Shown here one piece after another: positions 52,801 to 64,000 of a stretch of 64,000 nucleotides of DNA. Where the stretch lies: assembly GCA_963576475.1 (NCBI GenBank), contig OY754977.1:35259872-35323871 (forward strand), in the 5' to 3' direction. Within the stretch, counting starts at the first letter, position 1. Each line of letters starts with the position of its first letter. The notes under the pieces are model-generated. The model was given only the letters and a program-made list of their open reading frames with translations, was not told the DNA's origin and ran no database searches. The stretch comes from Molanna angustata. Its lineage: Eukaryota > Arthropoda > Insecta > Trichoptera > Molannidae. Made by a program: the position numbers and the translations under genes.

Positions 52801-53108
52801 TTTTCCGGCAAATATTAAGCACAGCTGATCAGGTTCAGCGTTGAATTTTTCAAGAACTACTTCCTTTAGCTAAAACATAAATTAATATGAACCGATAAGT
52901 ACTGCACCTAGCCTTTCGTGATTGCCAAGTGTCGTCATGCATGGCGTCTAATATTAAAACTGTGTAAATACGATATTACGATGCAATTTAACTAATTGAA
53001 ACTTACGCGTTTTATGTCTGCATCCTCTTCGATTTCAAATGTCTGTTTTTCTTTTAGAGTTTTAACAGTAATAGTTATTTTTTTAGAGCTTTCCTGTCCC
53101 TCTGCCAT
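28729..53108 (-). CDS. Ubqn: Ubiquilin, complete gene of 11 coding exons
   Basis: Ubiquilins are shuttle factors that bind ubiquitinated or misfolded membrane proteins and deliver them to the proteasome in the cytosol. Joining exons 53007-53108, 52683-52869, 46418-46515, 46021-46164, 44906-45044, 35653-35760, 35151-35404, 33705-33818, 30492-30677, 29421-29550 and 28729-28805 gives 1539 nt, or 512 residues, with every junction GT/AG and phases agreeing. Domains: ubiquitin-like about 11-81; Asn-Pro-rich STI1 repeats about 130-220 and 300-382, including [11 protein letters not shown]; a Gly9 run near 283-291; a Thr-rich linker; UBA about 468-506 with the MGF loop. The length is a little under animal ubiquilins (about 550-590). 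The start context AAAATGG is good and a stop follows in the last exon. The gene spans 24.4 kb mainly because introns 2, 5 and 8 are filled with repeats. Family assignment is secure; exon borders are read by eye. Confidence 0.95.
28911..28988 (+). repeat. Hairpin-bearing dispersed repeat, copy 1
   Basis: AATAATAATAAGGACAATTT, then AAAGCGCC ... GTGAC ... GTCAC ... GGCGCTTT forms a two-part stem. The same sequence recurs at 37465-37525. Copy 1 lies in ubiquilin intron 10. Confidence 0.75.
29009..29135 (+). repeat. 78-bp direct duplication in ubiquilin intron 10
   Basis: ATTAGTCCTATAGCTAACAC followed by ATTGAAAATGGTGAAA occurs at about 29011 and again at 29089. Confidence 0.85.
29421..29550 (-). 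CDS. Ubqn: Ubiquilin exon 10: first part of UBA domain
   Basis: This exon encodes residues 445-487 plus one base. [20 protein letters not shown] contains UBA helix 1 and the ubiquitin-contacting MGF loop. The donor is GTAATT and the acceptor TTATAG. Confidence 0.95.
29800..30390 (-). pseudogene. LINE relic with internal deletion (endonuclease plus RT C-terminus) in ubiquilin intron 9
   Basis: 30020-30310 (minus) reads [17 protein letters not shown] and [20 protein letters not shown], an APE-type endonuclease segment (YAP and GDLNGxVG motifs). It jumps at about 30003 to the RT C-terminus ([22 protein letters not shown]) in broken frames. Thus most of the RT is deleted. Family as at 19484-19862. 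Confidence 0.8.
30492..30677 (-). CDS. Ubqn: Ubiquilin exon 9: helix plus Thr/Pro-rich linker
   Basis: This exon encodes residues 383-444: [20 protein letters not shown], then a low-complexity Pro/Thr/Asn-rich stretch ending NNPDIFSQ. The first part corresponds to the QALLQIQQGLQ region of vertebrate ubiquilins; the linker is not conserved. The acceptor is TTTAG and the donor GTTCCT is suboptimal. Confidence 0.92.
31042..31102. repeat. Paired 16-bp palindromes GGTACGGATCCGTACC
   Basis: The perfect palindrome occurs at 31042-31057 and 31087-31102, each preceded by CGTGTGCTCAC or CGTGTGCTTAC. They are subterminal in the candidate piggyBac-like element. Confidence 0.95.
31885..31975 (-). repeat. 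LINE/SINE 3'-end hairpin repeat, copy 1
   Basis: The minus strand reads GGTTGGTTGGAAGAAATTGC, then CGCTTGGCAATAAACCCGCC and AGTGTACAA. Copies occur at 37785-37850 and 56360-56430 (plus). The shared core forms a small stem ATTGCC...GGCAAT. A 22-bp palindrome CAACTATTTGTACAAATAGTTG-type sits at 31897-31918. Confidence 0.7.
31978..32480 (+). repeat. Tandem units of about 206-223 bp, 3 copies (third partial)
   Basis: Each starts near GACAGATAGTTGTCATCTAC and continues to CCCGTAAACTCGGGTTATA, then TTATTTTGACAG...CTGTCAAAATAA (12-bp stem). Copies start at about 31978, 32203 and 32409. Confidence 0.85.
32886..33016 (+). repeat. 66-bp tandem duplication
   Basis: AATTTATTACGTCATATGAT through CAATATGTTGGGAA occurs twice in tandem. 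Confidence 0.92.
33705..33818 (-). CDS. Ubqn: Ubiquilin exon 8: [14 protein letters not shown]1 repeat 4
   Basis: This exon encodes residues 345-382 in phase 0: [11 protein letters not shown], a very conserved ubiquilin block, then [18 protein letters not shown]. The donor GTACAT lies at 33703-33704, only about 22 bp from the TTAA boundary of a candidate piggyBac-like insertion. Confidence 0.95.
35151..35404 (-). CDS. Ubqn: Ubiquilin exon 7: Gly-rich linker and STI1 repeat 3
   Basis: This exon encodes residues 261-344. [12 protein letters not shown] is the conserved ubiquilin linker motif, followed by nine consecutive glycines and then the STI1 helices [20 protein letters not shown]. The Gly run may be length-polymorphic. 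The acceptor is TTTCAG and the donor GTACAT. Confidence 0.95.
35653..35760 (-). CDS. Ubqn: Ubiquilin exon 6: [16 protein letters not shown] segment
   Basis: This exon encodes residues 225-259 flanked by split codons. [16 protein letters not shown] and the GNPF motif are hallmark ubiquilin sequence after STI1 repeat 2. The acceptor is TTTAAG and the donor GTATTG. Confidence 0.94.
36263..36765. mobile_element. 500-bp foldback element in ubiquilin intron 5
   Basis: TTTTTGATTCTACATGAATT, then TTATTATGTGCGATAGGCCT and ATTTCGCCTTGTTAGG (to about 36355), is matched inverted by 36675-36765. The arms are about 85-100 bp with a few mismatches. The centre contains CATACCATCACGGCATATCC, related to the LINE end at 63680. 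There is no transposase. Confidence 0.75.
37175..37310 (+). pseudogene. CR1/jockey-like LINE C-terminal relic
   Basis: One frame reads [22 protein letters not shown], stop, [14 protein letters not shown]. The pattern [11 protein letters not shown] followed by FxFxxxLK is the usual C-terminus of CR1/jockey-type pol. It has one in-frame stop. Confidence 0.65.
37465..37545 (+). repeat. Hairpin-bearing dispersed repeat, copy 2
   Basis: AATAATAATAAGGACAATTT, AAAGCGCCGTATAGTGACAC, CTCAAGGGCGCTTT, plus an extra GGTCACCTT duplication. Same as 28911-28988. Confidence 0.75.
37614..37750 (+). mobile_element. tRNA-derived SINE, second copy
   Basis: GATGGGTCGATGGCAGAGCG, A box TGGCAGAGCGG (37624-37634), B box GTTCGAATC (37669-37677), then the shared body TTTCGTTCACCTATAGCACA and GGGAACGTAGGAAG with an A-rich tail. 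It differs from the 14.9-kb copy in the D and anticodon arms. It lies in ubiquilin intron 5. Confidence 0.85.
37785..37850 (+). repeat. LINE/SINE 3'-end hairpin repeat, copy 2
   Basis: GGTTGGTTGGAAGAAATTGT, CTAATGGCAATAAGCCCACC, AGTGTGCATTATATTTG. Confidence 0.7.
37960..38130 (+). pseudogene. Possible LINE RT relic
   Basis: One frame reads [18 protein letters not shown] then breaks, similar to the connection segment of CR1/jockey RTs (LNxxQKxxxRxI). Short and frameshifted; weak support. Confidence 0.35.
38239..38325 (+). repeat. (CCTTC)n microsatellite, about 17 copies
   Basis: Uninterrupted pentanucleotide run immediately upstream of the 38-bp array. Confidence 0.98.
38349..40673 (+). repeat. 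38-bp tandem array, 61 copies, ubiquilin intron 5
   Basis: The unit contains TTTTATTTGCAATACTTATG and GCTACACTATATATTATA. Unit starts run from 38351 to 40631 in exact 38-bp steps (61 units), with no variant seen by eye. Because 38 is not a multiple of 3 and no phase of the unit has a plus-strand stop, all three plus frames stay open for about 770 codons. This is a repeat effect and not a gene. Confidence 0.98.
40890..41594 (+). repeat. Dispersed repeat family A, most complete right part
   Basis: Begins CTGCCATACAAGTTGTATGA and ends with AAGAGAACAAAGTTCTCTTG (an 8-bp stem, 3-nt loop), AACAAATCGACAGTTGGAT. This copy shows the right terminus best. ATCCAACTGTCGA at the left end of other copies is its inverse, so the family has short terminal inverted repeats. 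Confidence 0.75.
42016..44442 (+). repeat. 76-bp tandem array, about 32 copies, ubiquilin intron 5
   Basis: The unit contains CATTGGAATGAATTGCACAG, TAGGGTGACCATATCACAGT, ATTGAACTCAATGTGGGGTC and CAACTAGAGATACCTA. Copies are virtually identical. The only change I see is TTGCACAG to TTACACAG in two units (44006 and 44234), exactly three units apart. Confidence 0.98.
44906..45044 (-). CDS. Ubqn: Ubiquilin exon 5: STI1 repeat 2
   Basis: This exon encodes residues 178-223 plus one base: [20 protein letters not shown], then [13 protein letters not shown] and the NLESIPG signature highly conserved in ubiquilins. The acceptor is TTTCAG and the donor GTATTT. The 9.1-kb intron 5 follows, carrying two large tandem arrays. 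Confidence 0.96.
45225..45812 (+). repeat. Dispersed repeat family A, diverged copy, ubiquilin intron 4
   Basis: AATTATCTAGTGGGGTGTTT, TTCAGCATTCTAGTTTACCT, AAGTTGATAACCCCTGACTG, the (CACA)n block and the terminus GAATCGACAGTTGGAAT. Confidence 0.7.
46021..46164 (-). CDS. Ubqn: Ubiquilin exon 4: STI1 repeat 1
   Basis: This exon encodes residues 130-177 in phase 0: [20 protein letters not shown] followed by the NDPENMR and [10 protein letters not shown] helices of an STI1 chaperone-like repeat. The donor is GTATGT and the acceptor ATTATAG. Confidence 0.95.
46418..46515 (-). CDS. Ubqn: Ubiquilin exon 3: linker with [11 protein letters not shown]
   Basis: This exon encodes residues 98-129 after a split Ala codon, with [20 protein letters not shown]. 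This matches the linker between UBL and the first STI1 repeat in animal ubiquilins. The acceptor is TTTACAG and the donor GTCAAA is weaker than the others. Confidence 0.92.
46675..47330 (+). mobile_element. 5'-truncated LINE with 14-bp target duplication and 36-bp 3' repeats, ubiquilin intron 2
   Basis: AAAGCGTCTTTATT at 46675-46688 recurs at 47317-47330, bracketing the insertion. Its frame reads [22 protein letters not shown], stop, [20 protein letters not shown] and [10 protein letters not shown], stop (about 47013), the RNase H/zinc-like C-terminus of jockey-type pol. One in-frame TGA replaces a residue of the Cys motif. The 3' UTR contains the 36-bp array and ends GGCCTAAGTGGGTTCTCCTT ... 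A-rich. Confidence 0.88.
47015..47266 (+). repeat. 36-bp tandem array, 7 copies, in LINE 3' UTR
   Basis: The unit contains GTGAGTGGGAGGACAGCCCC and ATTGTGGTATCACAAA. The last copy differs by one base (AGGCCC). It starts just after the pol stop codon. ORFs through it in both strands are artefacts of the 36-nt (multiple of 3) unit. Confidence 0.97.
47691..47781. repeat. Telomere-like TTAGG run inside a 20-bp inverted repeat
   Basis: GGTTA repeats five times at 47747-47772. AACTACATACAAACCTAACC (47691-47710) pairs with 47762-47781 with one mismatch, so the telomere-like run lies in one arm of a hairpin. Confidence 0.85.
48640..49095 (+). repeat. Degenerate repeats of about 70 bp
   Basis: About six diverged units contain GACTATTGGAAATAGTTTGT, ATAAAAACT, AAAGGTCTACATAAAA and GAAGAAGAA. 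Confidence 0.7.
49100..49960 (+). repeat. Family B copy with internal tandem units of about 100 bp
   Basis: It begins with a C/T-rich segment (CCGCTTCAGACCCTTCAGTA). About six diverged units follow (GCGAAGAGATGGAAGGA, TTCTCCCAGGAT, TAGGTAAAATGACCAAATAC, GAAGAAGAAG). It ends at CACCAAAGTTTCATTATAAT and CGGACAAACGG. Compare 5515-6500. Confidence 0.7.
51205..51384. mobile_element. Foldback MITE, copy 2 of family CAAGTCTGGTCCA
   Basis: GGGGCAAGTCTGGTCCAACC and GGCGAAATCAAAACCCTCGT are repeated inverted to GGACCAGACTTGCCTC, with a central ATGGAGTTCTATGACATC / TATAGAACTCCAT fold. It lies in ubiquilin intron 2. Confidence 0.85.
51471..51515. repeat. Inverted repeat, 15-20 bp arms
   Basis: GGAATTCAAAATATA (51476-51490) is the reverse complement of 51497-51511. 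The match extends to ACAAG/CTTGT with a one-base bulge. Confidence 0.85.
51597..51634. repeat. Perfect 17-bp hairpin with 4-nt loop
   Basis: AACAATCTCAAATTTAA (51597-51613) and its reverse complement (51618-51634). Confidence 0.88.
51747..51945 (+). repeat. 28-bp tandem array, 7 copies
   Basis: The unit contains TGTGTTGGTAGGAATACAAT and CTATATTT. Copies look identical. It lies in ubiquilin intron 2. Confidence 0.97.
52207..52387. mobile_element. Foldback MITE, copy 3 of family CAAGTCTGGTCCA
   Basis: GGGGTGCAAGTCTAGTCAAC, TGGCGAAATCAAAAACCATC and the inverted end TGACCAGACTTACCCCCCC, with the same central TATAGAACTCCAT fold. It is the most diverged of the three and 0.3 kb upstream (in genome order) of exon 2. 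Confidence 0.82.
52683..52869 (-). CDS. Ubqn: Ubiquilin exon 2: rest of the UBL domain
   Basis: This exon encodes residues 35-96 plus one base. It includes the [14 protein letters not shown] segment and the GSTVHLVIK end of the ubiquitin-like fold, then a Pro/Arg-rich linker. The acceptor is TTTTAG and the donor is GTAAAC. It follows a short intron of 137 bp. Confidence 0.94.
53007..53108 (-). CDS. Ubqn: Ubiquilin exon 1: start and first half of UBL
   Basis: This exon encodes residues 1-34, from [17 protein letters not shown] through the first strands of the ubiquitin-like fold. It ends in phase 0 at a strong donor (GTAAGT on the minus strand, 53001-53006). The ATG at 53108 is preceded by AAA, a favourable initiation context. 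Confidence 0.93.
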
Positions 53109-53280
53109 TTTAGCAATTTACATGACTCTCTCAATTTGGCGTTTGTGTCTGTTCGAAAATGCGCAACATTGGTATGTATCATAAATTTACCTAAAATATT
53201 TCTAAATAAACAGCCAGGCTTTATTTATTAAATTGATTATAATTTATCCAGTATCAAGTTAATTTCTCGATTTAGCACAA

Positions 53281-53450
53281 GTAACCTAAAAACAGTGAAC
53301 AAGGCGATATCCCTCGTCGCCTACTGGAGTGGCAAGGTCTTAATTCAGGATTCGCTAGGTAAGTAATAAGTTATAAAGTAATTAAAATATAGAATATTTA
53401 ACACAGCAAAATATTTACTAATATAATCTGTCTTTTCGTTTCAGCAACCC
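53281..53450 (+). promoter_or_regulatory. Possible upstream spliced non-coding exon / divergent promoter region
   Basis: AGGTAAGTAATAAG at 53357-53370 is a strong plus-strand donor, and TCTGTCTTTTCGTTTCAG ending at 53444 is a strong acceptor, defining an 86-nt candidate intron. It lies about 250 bp from the ubiquilin start and upstream of TTLL on the same strand as TTLL. No ATG-started conserved frame is present. Confidence 0.3.
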
Positions 53451-53699
53451 ACCAATTATGCTGCTATCATACATGTCCATTCTAAAAATATATGTACACA
53501 TATATTATTCTCATATGTCCATTCATTCATGCTATCACTTCTTTTCTGTGAAATAGCTTCAATCTGTCAGAACTTAGCCTTTGGCAAAGTGGTTGAGGTA
53601 TCGTCATACGTTAAAATTTGTAAATTTTATGAATTAATTAGAATAAATAAACATAGCCGAAATATTGTCACAAGGAAAAAAATGTCACCAATATTTTTG

Positions 53700-54920
53700 G
53701 TTTCTCGGGCACACATAGTTTTTCTTCATAGCCATGAACGTGCTGATGCTCCTTTCTGGAACGGACCGTCGTCGATGGGCGAAGGGGACAGGATATCGGC
53801 GAAGTATCCTCGGATCCCAGACACCGGCAGATGCCGGTCAGTGGCTGCGTCAGAAGCGACCGTTGCTCCAGGGTCCAGAGCGACTCGACAGCGTTTGGAG
53901 CACTTTCCAAACTCAGCATCCGCCACGGTCCAGGAAGGTTCTCTCGCCGAATGGTGCTACTAAGATCCATTTCAGCACTCCCGATGTGAATTCGGCCCGA
54001 CCGATGTGTTTCCGGGCACGAATAATGCGGTTACGTATCCTTCGGCCATTCGGTGAACTTCCTGTCCAAACGTGACGCGCGTCTTCTTTTCGACTGTCCA
54101 TGTGTCACATTTTCGAAGTTAGGCCTCTTGTCAAAAAACCTTTTTTTACATTGACCAATTTTATTTTAATCATCGATACCGGCCCGGCCGCAGATCCGCG
54201 AGAGAGATCCATCTTCCCACTATTCGAGTGGATCGTGTTTTCGTTTTTTTTTCATTTCTCACGGGTACTTACCCGGTTTTTCACCGACACATGGTCTTTG
54301 GTCAAAAAGGTCTTTGGCCCAGCCGCCAAGGTAAAGAAAAAAAGAAAAATTACTGAATTAGACCTGAATCAAGGAATATACATACAAAACCTTCGGACTG
54401 ACCAGCGAAGTTCGCGAAGTAAAAGGAGCCAGCGCCTATATACCAGCACAACTTGGGTCCCACATCTCGACACGGGGCAATCGGGTCACTTAGCAATCCT
54501 TATTTTTGTTGTTGACTGTATTTTTACTGTTCAATTGTTGACTGTTGAATTGTATCGATAAACATAATTTTTTTTTATTTTGCAGCTTTTAAAAGAAAAC
54601 TTTATGATATTGTGTGAAAAGAATTCTTTTTAACTTATATGTGGATATGTATTAACTGTTTTCTTTTTTTTCATTTCTTGACTGGTTAATTGGTTATTTA
54701 TTTTATTATTTATGTTTTTTATTAGGTTATGTTTTATTTCAATCTTGTTTATTCTTCCTCCTGCTATAACTAATGTTCTTTTTCTTCATAAAGTATTTTA
54801 TTGTTAACCATTTATGGAAACTTTGCTGGTTTATTTGATTATTATTTTGTACCATTACAATTTATTAATAAAACTGTATGTTTCCTTGATAAATAAATAA
54901 AAAAAAAATAAAAAAATAAT
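53700..54920. other. GC-richer block of unknown origin with A-rich tail
   Basis: 53730-54510 is clearly GC-richer than its surroundings, with overlapping open frames on both strands (e.g. 54100-54561 plus, 53668-54101 minus) but no motif I recognise. It grades into a T-rich stretch and ends in an A/T-rich tail GATAAATAAATAAA at about 54890-54920. It may be an unrecognised retroelement. Confidence 0.35.
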
Positions 54921-55317
54921 AGCCAATGTTGTGAATGCGGAGGCCTTTGCAGAGGGTGGCTAGCTTAGGCCAGGGTCTCCCAATCACAAGGAGTAGCTTA
55001 TTTTCGAAATTTTAATACTTGAGTCACATTTCTTTTATCTCTTACCAACCTGACTCGTTAAGCCTTGTTGATTCGGGGACAAGGGTGCAGTAGCACCAGA
55101 CAGGGCCTGTTGTCCCGTGTGGTGGAAGGAAGCTGACTTATGCTTGTGACCCCCTCTCCAACGCTCCAGATACTGCCCAGCTTTTGTTTCACTTTCACGT
55201 ACCTGGCTGCCCCGAAATAATCGCTCCGTGGACCATCATAGCCGAGGACGTCCTCTGCCCGTAGCTTCCCGTCGGCCTACGACTGGGATGGTCTGCTGAA
55301 CATCCCCATCAGTTTAT
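54921..55317. other. GC-richer segment, possible retroelement 5' region
   Basis: It contains GCGGAGGCCTTTGCAGAGGG, GGGGACAAGGGTGCAGTAGC and GGCCTGTTGTCCCGTGTGGT, without a long frame. It looks like transposon leader sequence but I cannot name it. Confidence 0.3.
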
Positions 55318-55393
55318 AGTTTGGTACGTATTCTTCGACTAAACATACTGTCGCCAAAGACAGTTGGATTTCATGTGTTACACGCAACTAGTT
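55318..55393 (-). repeat. Dispersed repeat family A, left-end fragment
   Basis: The minus strand reads ACTAGTTGCGTGTAACACAT, GAAATCCAACTGTC. It abuts the GC-richer segment. Confidence 0.65.
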
Positions 55394-55830
55394 TATTTTA
55401 ATTCGATTTTTCAGTCATTATTATTATCCAATATTTATAAATTTTACATAATATTATTTCATTTCGTATTTGCGGCACATTCTTTCTTCCCCGCCATATT
55501 AAATTGTTTAGTCGGTATATATCTCGGTTTCCGTGCTCTTTCTTGTTATTTATACGTGACAACGTTCAATCATATTTTATTAATTTTGTAATTGTAACTA
55601 TGGCAACATCTTATGACATTTGGAAGAAAAGCAGGGGGTTTTAATACGATTTTTCATTTTAAATTGATGTTTTTTTTTATTTATATTTACAATAAATAAG
55701 GTTGTATTTATTTATTAATCGAATTATCAGTTTGATTATTCTCTGATTGAAAAATTATAATTGATATTTCATATAATTGTTTTTATTTCGTATCATTCTC
55801 AATGTTATTAGAATTTTATTTTTAATTGGA

Positions 55831-63609
<7,779 letters not shown>

Positions 63610-63663
63610 GTGAGAACATTTGTTTTTTAATTCATAAATTGTTTCAATTTTTTATATCACCTA

Positions 63664-64000
63664 CCTTACATACATACATACATACCATCACGCCATGTCG
63701 CTCACGGGGTAGGCAGAGAGAACCGAATGTCTTTCAAAATACCGTTCACATGGACGTGCCATCCCTTCCTTCGGCCGCCCCGACCTCTCATTCCATTCCT
63801 GTCCGCAATGTATATTTTCTTCGTCAGGCGTTCCTCATTCATTCTCCCCATGTGGCCAAACCATCTCAATGTGTTCAATTTCATTCTATTAATAACATCT
63901 TTCTTTATCCTTCATTCTTTCCTTATGTCCTCATTTCTGACCCTGTCATACATCGTTCTATTACAGATTCTTCTTAGCGATCTCATTTCAACTGCATTTA
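63664..64000 (-). pseudogene. LINE 3' end in TTLL intron 6, continues off the window
   Basis: The minus strand reads NTLRWFGHMGRMNEERLTKK, IYIADRNGMRGRGGRRKGWH, then a stop, GGCGTGATGGTATGTATGTA and a (TATG)n tail at 63668-63690. It is the same family as 19484-19862 and 29800-30390. Confidence 0.85.

Noticed and set aside
53529..54561. Protein gene in the GC-rich block
   Set aside because: Several overlapping frames on both strands but no motif, splice logic or conserved domain that I recognise.

Overview
This is animal nuclear DNA: AT-rich, intron-bearing and dominated by repeats. Lepidoptera is the best guess. Short TAGGTACCTACC-type motifs occur throughout, a TTAGG (insect-type) telomere-like repeat occurs inside an intron, and jockey/CR1/RTE-like LINEs, a tRNA-derived SINE and a Penelope-like element are all present. 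The species cannot be told from the sequence.

There are two real protein genes. The first is a complete ubiquilin gene on the minus strand (start codon 53108, stop 28729). I read 11 exons with consistent GT/AG junctions and phases, giving 512 residues: an N-terminal ubiquitin-like domain, STI1-type Asn-Pro repeats and a C-terminal UBA domain. The second is the 5' part of a tubulin polyglutamylase gene of the TTLL6/TTLL13 type on the plus strand (55831 to beyond the window end). Six exons encode the N-terminal extension and the start of the TTL catalytic domain. The two genes diverge from an intergenic stretch of about 2.7 kb that holds a GC-richer block of unknown origin. I see no functional link between them beyond adjacency.

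Layout. 1-28.7 kb has no convincing gene. It holds many copies of a roughly 1-kb dispersed repeat (called family A here), a TIR element (2649-4098), a GGCC-type TIR element (9496-10426), LINE relics (11.4-12.6, 19.5-19.9, 25.2-26.4 kb), a SINE (14.85-14.98 kb) and tandem arrays with 43-, 52- and 67-bp units. 28.7-53.1 kb is ubiquilin. Its introns carry a LINE relic (intron 9), a candidate non-autonomous piggyBac-like element ending close to a splice donor (intron 8), two arrays of about 2.3-2.4 kb each with 38-bp and 76-bp units (intron 5), and a 3.8-kb segment bounded by about 170-bp inverted repeats (intron 2). 55.8-64 kb is the TTLL gene. Its intron 2 contains a nested insertion: a TIR element, inside it a second TIR element, inside that long (AT)n tracts, and inside those a Penelope-like fragment with 445-bp inverted arms.

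The most notable observations are the Penelope inverted dimer with a hammerhead-core-like motif, the two highly homogeneous intronic arrays, the piggyBac-like insertion at the exon 8 donor, and several undescribed foldback families. Intron-exon structures were read by eye and need transcript support.
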